A program made the position numbers and the translations under genes. The notes beneath the pieces were generated by a model. That model made no database searches. It was not told the origin of the DNA and saw only the letters and a program-made list of their open reading frames with translations. Below, one piece after another: positions 36,625 through 45,520 of a stretch of DNA of 64,000 nt. Every line of letters begins with the position of its first letter. The first letter of the stretch is position 1. Source of the stretch: Hymenobacter jejuensis (GTDB taxonomy: Bacteria > Bacteroidota > Bacteroidia > Cytophagales > Hymenobacteraceae); NCBI RefSeq assembly GCF_006337165.1, contig NZ_CP040896.1:434001-498000 (forward strand), read 5' to 3'.

Positions 36625-37392
36625 ATGAACTATCAGGCAATTATCGTGGACGACGAGCAGCTTACTCACCAAGCCATCCACCGCTCGCTGAACCAACTAC
36701 CTGCTACACAACTACTTGAGAGCCCCTCTGATGGTGCCGAAGCGGCCCTTCATATTCTGCGGCACCGGCCGGAGATTGTATTTCTGAGCATTCAGCTGCC
36801 GCGCCTCGATGGCTTTAGCGTGCTGAAGGAAGTGTGGCTGCACTACCAGCCGTGTTTGGTATTTCTTACTGTCCCCGACTCCTACGTGCAGCAGCACTTA
36901 GAAACCAGCGGTGCAAACCATCTTGTTAAACCCTTTACCACCATGCAGTTACAACAAGCTATTGGCCGGGTAAAAACCGATTTGGCCCAGCAAAACCACC
37001 GGGAAGTAGATCAACTTTTACACAACCTGCTGAGCGAAGGCCAGCCCAGCCGGGCCTATATAAAGCGCCTGCTGGTGAAAGACCAGCGGAAGATGTTCTT
37101 CATCAAAGTCGACGACATTCTCTACTTCGATGCTGATGGCAACTACATCACGCTGCATACGGCCAAGCGTAACTACACTATATATGAGAGCCTGACGCAG
37201 CTGGAGCAACGCCTCGACCCGGCCGATTTTACGCGCATCAACCGCTCCTACATCGTCAACCTCAACTACATTGAGGAGCTCGAATCCTACTTCAACGGCG
37301 AATACCTCGTGCGCCTGGTCGGCGGCCATTGCCTCAAATGGACGCGCTTCTACCGCGACAACGTGAAAGCCTTTCTTTCTAAAGACACCTGA
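36625..37392 (+). CDS. LytTR-type response regulator with a Ser-substituted phospho-site
   Basis: A 255-residue regulator: receiver domain (1-120) followed by a LytTR DNA-binding domain (about 148-252; FFIKVDDILYFDADGNYITLHT, FTRINRSYIVNLNYIEELE). The acidic pair (Asp9, Asp10) and the conserved Lys in HLVKPFT remain, but the usual phospho-acceptor in the FLDIQMP motif is Ser55 here (FLSIQLPRLDG; codon AGC at 36787). It is thus probably a pseudo-receiver working without phosphorylation or through dimer contacts. No LytS/histidine kinase is adjacent, so it is an orphan. The upstream palindrome array may control it, but LytTR proteins usually bind direct repeats, so autoregulation through those sites is uncertain. 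Confidence 0.93.
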   Translation: MNYQAIIVDDEQLTHQAIHRSLNQLPATQLLESPSDGAEAALHILRHRPEIVFLSIQLPRLDGFSVLKEVWLHYQPCLVFLTVPDSYVQQHLETSGANHLVKPFTTMQLQQAIGRVKTDLAQQNHREVDQLLHNLLSEGQPSRAYIKRLLVKDQRKMFFIKVDDILYFDADGNYITLHTAKRNYTIYESLTQLEQRLDPADFTRINRSYIVNLNYIEELESYFNGEYLVRLVGGHCLKWTRFYRDNVKAFLSKDT

Positions 37393-37649
37393 ATCAGGTA
37401 GTTGTCTGCCGTAAACGCTTTTATTTATCTGAATATTCAAACACTAAAGTATTCGGCTCGTACGTTGACATCAGCAAAACGTCGCTTTAAAAAAGAGTAC
37501 GAGCACTTCACATAATCTATAAGTACGTGTAGCAGGCAACTGCTTCATCTTTGTGTCAGGTTCGTGTCCCGCATGTAGCAATAGGTAAATCAGGAAAAGG
37601 CAGCTTGTGATGATGTTTGTCTTTTTAGAGAGGGTCATGAACAGATGCA

Positions 37650-37776
37650 GAAAAGCGCGCCCGGTAAGTGCGAGGGGCTGCAACCCCGCGGTAATCTTGA
37701 AATCTGGTGAGTGAGTTTCAAGATTTGACCAACAGGATGACGAATCCTGTTTGTTGCTTGACCAGGCGCGCTTTTC
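37650..37776. ncRNA. Cloverleaf-like structured element (candidate RNA or mobile-element end)
   Basis: Outer arms GAAAAGCGCGCC (37650-37661) and their complement (37765-37776) pair perfectly and extend by GGT/ACC after one mismatch. Inside are three hairpins: GGGG/CCCC (37674-37677, 37684-37687), a 10-bp stem (37693-37702, 37716-37725) and an 8-bp stem (37731-37738, 37744-37751). This gives a four-way junction on either strand. It matches no RNA family that I recognise. It lies between the convergent LytTR and SusD genes. Strand is undetermined. Confidence 0.4.
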
Positions 37777-37834
37777 ACTTTCTTCGCTAAAAGAGATTCT
37801 TTTTGATCAGCATAATCATTTGACTATCAATATA

Positions 37835-37884
37835 TTTCAAAACAAGAGCCCGGCCGTGAAAACGGCCGGGCTCTTGTTTTGAAA
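37835..37884. terminator. 23-bp-stem hairpin with GAAA loop after the SusD gene
   Basis: Arms 37835-37857 and 37862-37884 are perfectly complementary, closed by the tetraloop GAAA. It lies 12 bp beyond the SusD stop codon (37897, minus strand) and would serve convergent transcription from either side. Confidence 0.8.
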
Positions 37885-37896
37885 GGCTGTAAGCGT

Positions 37897-39327
37897 TTAA
37901 TAGCCAGGGTTTTGCTGCAAATTCGGGTTGTTCTGCAAGTCTACTTGCGGAATGGGCAGCACGAGCTTGTTGTCACCATAAGGCACCGCCGGGGCCGTGC
38001 CGCGGGCAGGTACACCTTGGCGCGTACGCAGCAAGTCGTAATAGCGATGGCCTTCGAAAGCCAGCTCCAAGCGCCGCTCCAGCAAGATGCTGTTGATCAA
38101 GGCATTGGCAGTAGCAAAGCTACCTACCGTATACGAAGGTGTGCCGGCGCCTTTCGAGCGATCGCGCACTTGGTTGAGCAGCGTCACGGCTTCCTGCGTA
38201 ACGCCAGTGATGCGGGCCAGCGCTTCGGCGCGGGTGAGCAACACCTCCGGGTAGCGCACAATCGGCACCCAATCCCCGATGCTGGCAAATTTGGCGGTGT
38301 ACGGAATGCCGCCCGACAGCGTCACCAGTTCGGTGCGGCGCTTGTCGTTGGCAGGGAACAGCGTGGTGGGGATGGCAACGTAAGGCCCAATGGTGATATC
38401 GCCGCGGCCGGTAGGGCCATAGTGCTGACCTATCGCATTGTTGGTGTTGGGGTTATCGCTGATGTTGTTAGCCACTGAGAAGATGGACTCCGCTGTATTA
38501 TAAGGTGGCGCAAATGTCGTGGCTGGGTCGGCATTCAAATGATACAAGCCCGAAGTGATGACAGCATTGGCGGCGGTAGCGGCGCTGGCATAGTCTCCTT
38601 TATATAGGTATACCCGCGAGAGCAGGGCCTGCGCTGCGCCTTTGGTAGCCCGAGCAATGTTTGAGTAGTCGGGGTCGTCGTAGTCGGTGGGCAGCTTGGC
38701 GGCCGCATCCGTCAAGTCGGCAATGACTTGGGTGTACACGTCGCGCACCGACGCGCGCGGCAGCTGCTGAGCCGCATCGTAGGCCGAAGCCGCGTCGGGG
38801 GCAGTCAGCTGAATGGGCACGCCGGGGTGCGAGGCGTCGGCGGTGAAATTGTAAGGCTGCGCGTACAGATTCACCAAAGTAAACAGGGTCAGCGCCCGGA
38901 TGAACTTGGCTTCACCCACGTATTGGGCTGCCAGCGCAGCCGTTACCTTGCTGGCATTTGGCTCGAAGTTTTGGAGGAAAAAGTTGGCGCCATAAATCGT
39001 ACGGTAGCCGCCCGTCCAGCCATTAGTCGTCTGAATATCATTGGCTTGTGGCGAGAACGTAGCGATAGTGTTGAAGTACGGCGACGGATCGGTGTCATCG
39101 GAGCGTACGTCGCTGTAAATCAAGGCCCGGCCGCCCAGAAACTCGGGGTTTTGCAGCGCATCGTACATCCCGATGGCCGCTTTATCGATGCGCTCGGGCG
39201 TAGAGAAGGCCTCTTCGGGAGTCAGGCTTGACGGGGGGTCCTGATCGAGAACCTCGCAGCTGGGGGCCGTAGCCATCAACAGGGCCGCTACGGCCGCTTT
39301 CCAAAACAAGTGCTTTTTCGTATTCAT
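37897..39327 (-). CDS. RagB/SusD-family nutrient-uptake lipoprotein
   Basis: Outer-surface substrate-binding lipoprotein, 476 residues. The lipobox ends at Cys24 (MATAPSC). The SusD start is typical (LDQDPPSSLTPEEAFSTPERID), with TPR-like helices through the middle, and the C-terminal SusD region has YPEVLLTRAEALARI, LLNQVRDRSK and ILLERRLELAFEGHRYYDLLR. It partners the SusC-type receptor encoded 16 bp upstream in the same operon. Substrate is probably a glycan oligomer, but no glycosidase is in the same transcription unit. Transcription ends at the GNRA-capped hairpin. Confidence 0.96.
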   Translation of the reverse strand: MNTKKHLFWKAAVAALLMATAPSCEVLDQDPPSSLTPEEAFSTPERIDKAAIGMYDALQNPEFLGGRALIYSDVRSDDTDPSPYFNTIATFSPQANDIQTTNGWTGGYRTIYGANFFLQNFEPNASKVTAALAAQYVGEAKFIRALTLFTLVNLYAQPYNFTADASHPGVPIQLTAPDAASAYDAAQQLPRASVRDVYTQVIADLTDAAAKLPTDYDDPDYSNIARATKGAAQALLSRVYLYKGDYASAATAANAVITSGLYHLNADPATTFAPPYNTAESIFSVANNISDNPNTNNAIGQHYGPTGRGDITIGPYVAIPTTLFPANDKRRTELVTLSGGIPYTAKFASIGDWVPIVRYPEVLLTRAEALARITGVTQEAVTLLNQVRDRSKGAGTPSYTVGSFATANALINSILLERRLELAFEGHRYYDLLRTRQGVPARGTAPAVPYGDNKLVLPIPQVDLQNNPNLQQNPGY

Positions 39328-39343
39328 AGGGAAAGGAGTACCA

Positions 39344-42300
39344 TTAGAGGCTTAAGTTCAGACCAACGGTGTAGCTGCGCGGCTGCGGCACGGCGCGGTT
39401 GTCGACGCCAAACGCGATGTTGCTATTGTCGCGGTTGGAGTTGACTTCGGGGTCGGTGCCTTTGTAACCCGTTATCACAAAGGCGTTTTGCACCAGTCCG
39501 TACACACGCACGTTGCTCAGTTTGAAGCGCTGAAGCACGCCCTTAGGCAGGTTATAGCCCAGGCTGATTTGCCGCATGCGCAGGAAGTCGCCCTTTTCAA
39601 GCCAACGCGTCGAGGCTTGCGTCGAAACGTTGTCTTGGAGCACCGGCTTGGGCACGTTGGTTTGGTCGCCGGGCTTCTGCCAGCGGTCGAGCATTTCGGT
39701 GATGTTGTTGTTGTAGTAGTTGGTCAGCAGCCCGGCGCGCGTGGCATCGTAGAGCAGGTTGCCGCCGCTGTACTGCAAAAACACTCCTAACTCTAACCCC
39801 TTGTAAGAGAAGGTGTTATCAAAACCACCAAACCACGTTGGGTAGCCACTCTTTTCGGAATATTTGAAATCGCTGGTGCTGATGGGCGTAGTCGGTTCGC
39901 CGGTAGCCGTTAGCCAGATCCGCTGCACCGCATCATACTGCTTGATGTTGCCGTTGGCATCGCGGAATTGGGCGTTGCCGTTGTCGGGGTTTACGCCCGC
40001 CCACTCCGGCAGGAAGTACACGCCCAAACGCCGCCCGACGCTGGCCCGCTGGTTCTGAAATACGACGTCGTTGGGGTTAGCCGATTGGCCTTCGGGCACC
40101 GGCAAGTTGGTAGCCAACGACGTGATGCGGTTCTTGACGCCCGTAAAATTCAGCGCCGTAGTCCACCGGAAGCCATCGCTGGTCTGTAAGTTGGTAGTGT
40201 TTATGGTGGCCTCGAAGCCGCGGTTATACATCGAACCAATGTTCTTGGTAACCACGGTGCGCACGTAGTCAATCGGGTTTGGGATGCCTGTAGTGCGCAG
40301 CGCCGGCGCGTCCAGAATGAGATCGCTGATGTCATTATCGAAGTAGTCCAGCGTCATACCGATGCGGTCGGTCAGCAGCGAAATATCTGCGCCGATGTCG
40401 AGCTTCTTCGACTTTTCCCACGCCAGGTCGGGGTTACCTACTTGCGTGATATTCAGACCGTTGATATCGGCATATTGCCCCGCCCCGATTTGCGTACGGG
40501 CCGCATAGGCTGCAATACCCGCCGAGTTACCGACTACCCCGTAGCTGGCCCGCAGCTTCAGGTCATTGACGAACGTGAGGCCTTTCATAAACTCCTCCTC
40601 CGTCAGGCGCCACCCAACGGAGCCGCCGGGGAAATAGCCGCGGCGGTTGTTGGTACCAAACCGCGAGTCGGCATCGGCGCGGAAGCTTACCGAAGCATAG
40701 TAGCGGTTGCCAAACGAGTAGTTGGCGCGCGCCAAGTACGACTCAAAGCCCCGCGAGAAGCGCGACCCGTCGGCCTGCAACGCCTCGGTCGAGAGGCCCG
40801 ACAGGATTTCTTTGAACTTTGGATCGGCAAAGTTGGCGGCGTAGGTACTGATCTGCGTTTGCGTTTCTACCTGATATTCCACGCCGGCCGTGAGGTCGAT
40901 GTTGTGGTTTTCGGCGAACGTATGGGTGTAGTTGGCGAAGTTGGCCCAGTTCCAGAGGTTCTGACGCAAGTCGTTTACTTGTACCAAACCGTCGCCCAGA
41001 ATGCGGCCTAGGCCCGACAAGCGCGGATCACTGTACTGATCCTCAAAGTTTTGCAAATAATCCGCTCCGAAGCGGCTCGTCAACTTCAGCCCCTTCAACG
41101 GCTCTACGGTTACGTAGCCATTGGCCAGCAAGCGCTGCGAGGTGTTGTCGTTGCGCTGGTAGGCAAGCACGGCGCTGGGGTGGTTAACGGCGTTGAGGCG
41201 ATAGGTGCGGTAGAACGGGTAGTTGGTTGTGCCAATGGTGAACACATCGCCGCCCAGGTTGCCGAACGAATCGAGGAAATAGTTGCCGCTGGCATCGCGC
41301 ACCGGAAAAATCGGGGCGGCATTATACCCCGATACCGTAGCGCCGGCCAGGTAGTTGTCGGTGAGCACGCCGTTGTTGAGGGTTTTGGCGTAGCTCGAAC
41401 TGATGCCGGCTTTCAACCACTTGGTCGGTTGCAAATCGAGGTTTAGGCGTACCGAACCACGGCGCAGGCGGTTGGCTACCAGCACGCCTTTTTGGTCGGT
41501 CCAGTCGCCGGAGCCGTAGTAGCTGGCTTTATCGGAGCCGCCCGAAATGGCAACCTGGTAGTTCTGCGAAAAGCCGCGGCGGAAAATTTCCTTGAGCCAG
41601 TCGGTGCGGTCGGGCTTGCCATCACCGTTAAAATCGGTGTCGCGGGCGATGACCGAAGTAGGCGTACCGGCGCCAAAACGGTTGAATGCTTTCTCGTTCT
41701 GGATGGTAATAAACTGGTCGCCGTTGAGCAGCTTTGGCTTTCTAACTACTTCATTCACACCTATATACGAGTTCACCGAAACATGATTCTGGCCGGCTTT
41801 ACCACGCTTGGTAGTGATGATGACTACGCCGTTGGCGGCGCGCGAGCCGTAAATAGCCGCCGCCGAAGCGTCCTTCAGCACGTCCACCGACTCGATGTCG
41901 TTGGGGTTGATGTCGGCCAGGGTGTTGTAGCGCGTGCCGTTACCGGTGTTAAACTGGTTGGCGTTGCTGATCTGGTTGGTGGGCACGCCGTCGATCACGA
42001 TCAGCGGCTGCGAGCTGTTGCTGATGGAGTTGGCCCCGCGAATGCGAATGGCTACGCCGTCGGCCAGCGCGCCGCCGGGGTTAGTGATCTGCACGCCCGC
42101 GGCCCGACCGGTCAGGGCCTGATCGAAGCTCTGGACGGGCTGGTTGAGCAGCTTTTCCTCCGAGATCTTCGCCGTGGAGCCCGTGATATCTTTCACATCC
42201 TGCGAGCCGCCGTAGCCTGTCACCACTACTTCTTGCAGTTGTTTGGTGTCTGGCGCCATCGCCAGGTTTATCTGGTTATCGGTACCGATGACGCGGTCGA

Positions 42301-42544
42301 CGTTAACATAGCCAATAGAGCTAAACGTGAGGGTGCCGCCGCTGCTGGGCACGCTCAGGGTGTAGGTACCATCGGCGTTGGTCGAGACACCGTTGGAAGT
42401 ACCTTGTAATAAGATCGTTACACCGGGCAGCCCTTCTCCCGTTTGCCGATCCGTTACCCGCCCCGAGATGGTTCGACTTTGGGCAACAGCTCCATGTAAG
42501 AAGCTGACCATGAGCAGGATGCTCATAAGTAGGATTTTTTTCAT
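39344..42544 (-). CDS. SusC/RagA-family TonB-linked outer-membrane transporter
   Basis: TonB-dependent glycan importer, 1066 residues. Signal peptide (about 1-21), carboxypeptidase-D-regulatory-like domain (about 24-105, RTISGRVTDRQTGEGLPGVTI), plug domain with LQEVVVTGYG and the SusC hallmark ADINPNDIESVDVLKDA then AAIYGSRAANGVVIITTKRG, followed by a beta-barrel to the C-terminal PQPRSYTVGLNLSL. No N-terminal STN domain, so it is not an anti-sigma-linked type. It forms the usual bed-bin pair with the SusD protein downstream. The 393-470 bp upstream (to the aspartyl protease gene) has an ATGCACT...AGTGCAT inverted repeat (42675-42700) but no clear promoter. Confidence 0.96.
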   Translation of the reverse strand: MKKILLMSILLMVSFLHGAVAQSRTISGRVTDRQTGEGLPGVTILLQGTSNGVSTNADGTYTLSVPSSGGTLTFSSIGYVNVDRVIGTDNQINLAMAPDTKQLQEVVVTGYGGSQDVKDITGSTAKISEEKLLNQPVQSFDQALTGRAAGVQITNPGGALADGVAIRIRGANSISNSSQPLIVIDGVPTNQISNANQFNTGNGTRYNTLADINPNDIESVDVLKDASAAAIYGSRAANGVVIITTKRGKAGQNHVSVNSYIGVNEVVRKPKLLNGDQFITIQNEKAFNRFGAGTPTSVIARDTDFNGDGKPDRTDWLKEIFRRGFSQNYQVAISGGSDKASYYGSGDWTDQKGVLVANRLRRGSVRLNLDLQPTKWLKAGISSSYAKTLNNGVLTDNYLAGATVSGYNAAPIFPVRDASGNYFLDSFGNLGGDVFTIGTTNYPFYRTYRLNAVNHPSAVLAYQRNDNTSQRLLANGYVTVEPLKGLKLTSRFGADYLQNFEDQYSDPRLSGLGRILGDGLVQVNDLRQNLWNWANFANYTHTFAENHNIDLTAGVEYQVETQTQISTYAANFADPKFKEILSGLSTEALQADGSRFSRGFESYLARANYSFGNRYYASVSFRADADSRFGTNNRRGYFPGGSVGWRLTEEEFMKGLTFVNDLKLRASYGVVGNSAGIAAYAARTQIGAGQYADINGLNITQVGNPDLAWEKSKKLDIGADISLLTDRIGMTLDYFDNDISDLILDAPALRTTGIPNPIDYVRTVVTKNIGSMYNRGFEATINTTNLQTSDGFRWTTALNFTGVKNRITSLATNLPVPEGQSANPNDVVFQNQRASVGRRLGVYFLPEWAGVNPDNGNAQFRDANGNIKQYDAVQRIWLTATGEPTTPISTSDFKYSEKSGYPTWFGGFDNTFSYKGLELGVFLQYSGGNLLYDATRAGLLTNYYNNNITEMLDRWQKPGDQTNVPKPVLQDNVSTQASTRWLEKGDFLRMRQISLGYNLPKGVLQRFKLSNVRVYGLVQNAFVITGYKGTDPEVNSNRDNSNIAFGVDNRAVPQPRSYTVGLNLSL

Positions 42545-43015
42545 GTAGCAATGGAATGGGTGAAAAATCAGGACCTATTCCGCCAACCTATCGGAAGAAT
42601 AGTTTGGCCAAGGAGCAGATAACCCATCTCCTTCCCCCACCCTATTATGCAGAGCGAGTTAGTAGTTATTTAACATGCACTTTTTGCCTTATGAGTGCAT
42701 AGCTAGTCCGAAAGCGGGTTTTTGGGTGCGTAGCCCCTACTGTTGAGGTGTAGCTGACGCTGCTCTTCCACCCCGGTTTTGCACCTAATGTATTTCGCCT
42801 GTTGCCGGGGGCAAACGAAGTGGTCGAAACTCACTTTAACGGCGCACCATCGTCTGAGCGCGAAAAGAAACAGGTCAAACCAGAATTCCTTCACTCTGCA
42901 CAATATCCGTTGAAGGAGGCCGCCAAAGGCAGTTTTTATGCAGTCGAATTTGGTTCGCACGTCCGGCTACCGAGGCCGCGACCCGCTCCAGATAGAGACT
43001 CTAAACTCCCTTCCG

Positions 43016-44383
43016 ATGTATACTGGTTCGCGTTTATTCCTGCCAAAAAAAGCCAAGTCCGAGCAACAAGCTTCTCTACATTTCGTCAGCTCCAAACCGA
43101 CTTCTCCCTACTCTGTAAGCAGGAAACGGCTTTTATATAAATCCTTATTAATCAAGCTATTACTACTAATGGCTGCTTACTGCTTGTGCTTGCAGGCCAG
43201 CGCCCAGATTCCGGCGTTTCACTTCAAGAAAGCGGGAGTGCAGACGGCCTCTATTCCGTATGCTGCCCAGAATGACCTGATTATAGTATCAACCAAGCTC
43301 AACGGCAAAGGCCCTTTCAATTTCATCCTGGATACGGGCACGGCTACTTCCATCATCACAGATGCCGGCCTGCGCGATTTGGTGGGCATCTCTACGAATC
43401 ACCAATACGCGGTGGCTGGCGTCGGTACCAAAGCTCCCGTCACGGCTCTGCGCACAAACCCCGTGCACGTAGAAATACGCGGTGTAGAGGCTCCTTCGCT
43501 GGTGTTCATCATCCTTGCCGAAAACACGCTGGACTTGGGCGGCAGCCTGGGGATACCCATTCATGGTGTAATGGGGTACGACTTTTTCAGCAGCTTTGTG
43601 GTCGCCGTAGAGCCCATTCCGGGCCGGCTTGTCCTCACTGATCCAGCGGCTTACCAAGGTCCCGAAGGCAAAAAATGGTCGAGCCTGCCCCTAGAACTGG
43701 AGGACGAAAAACCTTATATCAGTGCCAAAATTGCGGTTACGAGCCTGCTGGAGCAACCCGTACGGCTCATGGTGGACACAGGGGCGGGCCACGCTCTGTC
43801 GTTGGAAGCCAATGCCGGCTCGTCGTCGATTATGCTGCCGGCTCAGCGGCTGCGCACCGATCTGGGCCGCGGATTCGGCGGACTCATTACCGGCCATGTG
43901 GGCCGCGTCAATACCATCTCGCTAGGCGAATACCGGGTGTCGTCGTTGCTGGCTTCCTTCCCCGACTCCAGCAACCTGCGTCAGCGCATCAACATCGCCC
44001 GCGACGGCAACGTGGGTTTCGACCTGTTGCGCCGCTTCGACCCGGTAATTGACTATCCGCACAACCGCCTCTACTTGAGGCCCAACCGCTTGCAACGCGC
44101 CCCTTTCGAATACGATATGGCCGGGCTCAAGCTGATGGCCGCCGGCCCGCAGTATCGGCAGTACATCATCTCCCACATCGACCCCAATTCGGCGGCGGCC
44201 CAGGCGGGATTGCATCCCGAAGACGAAATCGTGTCGATCAACGTGTTGCCGGCCAGCGATTATACCCTCTCTCAACTAAGCCATCTGTTCCATTCGCAGA
44301 ATGGTCGCACTATACCGGTGGTAGTACGGCGGCCCGACGGCATCTTATTTAGCACGATGCTACAGCTAAAACGCCAGATTTAA
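43016..44383 (+). CDS. Secreted retropepsin-like aspartyl protease with PDZ domain
   Basis: Exported protein with two retropepsin-type active-site motifs: FNFILDTGTATS and RLMVDTGAGHAL, giving a single-chain pair of catalytic Asp residues, and a C-terminal PDZ domain (PNSAAAQAGLHPEDEIVSIN). A hydrophobic signal segment (SLLIKLLLLMAAYCLCLQASAQ) precedes the mature part. The start is uncertain: ATG 43016 gives 455 residues with a long basic lead before the signal; ATG 42938 is also in frame; the true start may be a rarer codon nearer the signal. Family members are common in Bacteroidota and of unknown substrate. It is a single gene, divergent from SusC. Confidence 0.85.
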   Translation: MYTGSRLFLPKKAKSEQQASLHFVSSKPTSPYSVSRKRLLYKSLLIKLLLLMAAYCLCLQASAQIPAFHFKKAGVQTASIPYAAQNDLIIVSTKLNGKGPFNFILDTGTATSIITDAGLRDLVGISTNHQYAVAGVGTKAPVTALRTNPVHVEIRGVEAPSLVFIILAENTLDLGGSLGIPIHGVMGYDFFSSFVVAVEPIPGRLVLTDPAAYQGPEGKKWSSLPLELEDEKPYISAKIAVTSLLEQPVRLMVDTGAGHALSLEANAGSSSIMLPAQRLRTDLGRGFGGLITGHVGRVNTISLGEYRVSSLLASFPDSSNLRQRINIARDGNVGFDLLRRFDPVIDYPHNRLYLRPNRLQRAPFEYDMAGLKLMAAGPQYRQYIISHIDPNSAAAQAGLHPEDEIVSINVLPASDYTLSQLSHLFHSQNGRTIPVVVRRPDGILFSTMLQLKRQI

Positions 44384-44601
44384 CATCAATTTTCTTCGCA
44401 TCTTTTTTCAATCTTACCTCGTATATAAGTATATACAAATCAAAGAGTTATAAAACAATTAAATAAATAACTGTTCAGCAGGAATAGGTCTAACCGCCAA
44501 CAGAAGGACAAAAAGAAGTAACGCATTAGGAAAAAACAGATTTTATTATGTTTTTCAACGCTTCCGTTATATTTCTCCTCCCACCCAACGCCTAAGACCT
44601 A

Positions 44602-44730
44602 ATGACCGACCTCCTTCCTTCGCTGCCAATACTACTATTGGCTTTCACCGGGCTCATTTTTATCCTTAGCCCCGAAAGACGCGAAACCCATGAGCTGCTC
44701 AGCCCAACGGAGCAGGAAAAAGAAGAATAG
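44602..44730 (+). CDS. Small single-helix membrane protein (42 residues)
   Basis: ATG 44602 opens a 42-residue frame with one hydrophobic helix (LLPSLPILLLAFTGLIFIL) followed by a charged tail (SPERRETHELLSPTEQEKEE). A clean intrinsic terminator starts 30 bp after its stop, and it is alone in a 600-bp gap between two genes. That isolated placement and the helix-plus-charged-tail form suggest a real small membrane protein. No family known. The sequence from 44384 to 44601 is AT-rich, with no other feature I can support. Confidence 0.5.
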   Translation: MTDLLPSLPILLLAFTGLIFILSPERRETHELLSPTEQEKEE

Positions 44731-44760
44731 GACCAGCTTCTCTTTTACAGATTCACTTTC

Positions 44761-44791
44761 AAGCCCTGACCAAAAAGTCAGGGCTTTTCTT
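44761..44791 (+). terminator. Intrinsic terminator after the small membrane protein
   Basis: AAGCCCTGAC (44761-44770) and GTCAGGGCTT (44777-44786) form a perfect 10-bp stem with a 6-nt loop, followed by TTCTT. Confidence 0.82.
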
Positions 44792-44985
44792 ATGTGCATG
44801 TAGCCAATGTGATGCCCAGCGCCATCTTAGTAAAATCCTGTTTATCAGCTAGATACTTAGCTCGTCAGTAATTCAGGCAGGCTGAGCGAGGGCCGGCCGG
44901 TGCGGCTGTGGTTTAAAATTGTAGCACCAATACCCAACCCAACGGCCCAGCTTGCGTATCGGTCAACCTTGCTTACTCCTTTGCT

Positions 44986-45384
44986 ATGGCCAAACGCCTT
45001 CTATACGAAACTGACTCCATTAGCATTTACTACGACTACGCCGAAGAGTGGCTGCACGTTGACTGGCACGGCCCCCAAGACTACGATTCGGTTACGACGG
45101 GCGCCATGCAGATGCTGCAGTGCCTGAAAGACGAGCAGTGTACTAAAGTATTGAATGACAACACGTTGGTAACCACCATGTGGTCGGATGCCTCGGTGTG
45201 GGGCGGCGAAGTGTGGCTCCCGCTGATGGCCGAAGCCGGCTGCCAATACTTTGCGTGGGTGTACTCGCCCAACATCTACAGCCGCCTTTCCACGGACTTG
45301 ACCTTGCAGCACAGCAACGCGGGCGTAATCGTGCTGACCTTCGACGACATTGCCACCGCCGGCTCTTGGCTACGGCTGATGTAG
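44986..45384 (+). CDS. STAS/SEC14-like (SpoIIAA-like) protein
   Basis: A 132-residue cytoplasmic protein. The pattern of short strands and helices (YETDSISIYYDYAEEWLHVDWHG start, CTKVLNDNTLVTTMW in the middle, GVIVLTFDDIATAGSWL at the end) resembles small Bacteroidota STAS/SEC14-like proteins. These are often encoded near sensor kinases. No catalytic or phosphorylatable Ser/Thr site can be pinned down. It precedes the PAS-only sensor gene by 136 bp in the same direction and may act in the same pathway. The family call is tentative. Confidence 0.6.
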   Translation: MAKRLLYETDSISIYYDYAEEWLHVDWHGPQDYDSVTTGAMQMLQCLKDEQCTKVLNDNTLVTTMWSDASVWGGEVWLPLMAEAGCQYFAWVYSPNIYSRLSTDLTLQHSNAGVIVLTFDDIATAGSWLRLM

Positions 45385-45520
45385 CGGTACCCAACTTTTA
45401 TTATCCCGACGCCGGTTTACAACCGGTATAATCCCCGGCAACATCGGTAGCTTTGCTCCGCGTAACTGTTTCGCGTTGGGTATTGTGGATTTGCTGCGCC
45501 TTTTAGATTCTTCTGCTACT

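Noticed and set aside
37650..37776. Cloverleaf element as a tRNA gene
   Set aside because: No T-loop consensus, no plausible acceptor/anticodon arrangement, and the outer stem is too long.
41492..42409. 305-residue plus-strand frame opposite the SusC gene
   Set aside because: It is antisense to an unmistakable SusC coding region; long open antisense frames are common in GC-rich DNA, and its sequence has no recognisable fold or signal.
42802..43140. 112-residue plus-strand frame before the aspartyl protease
   Set aside because: Overlaps the protease reading frame and shows no signal or domain.
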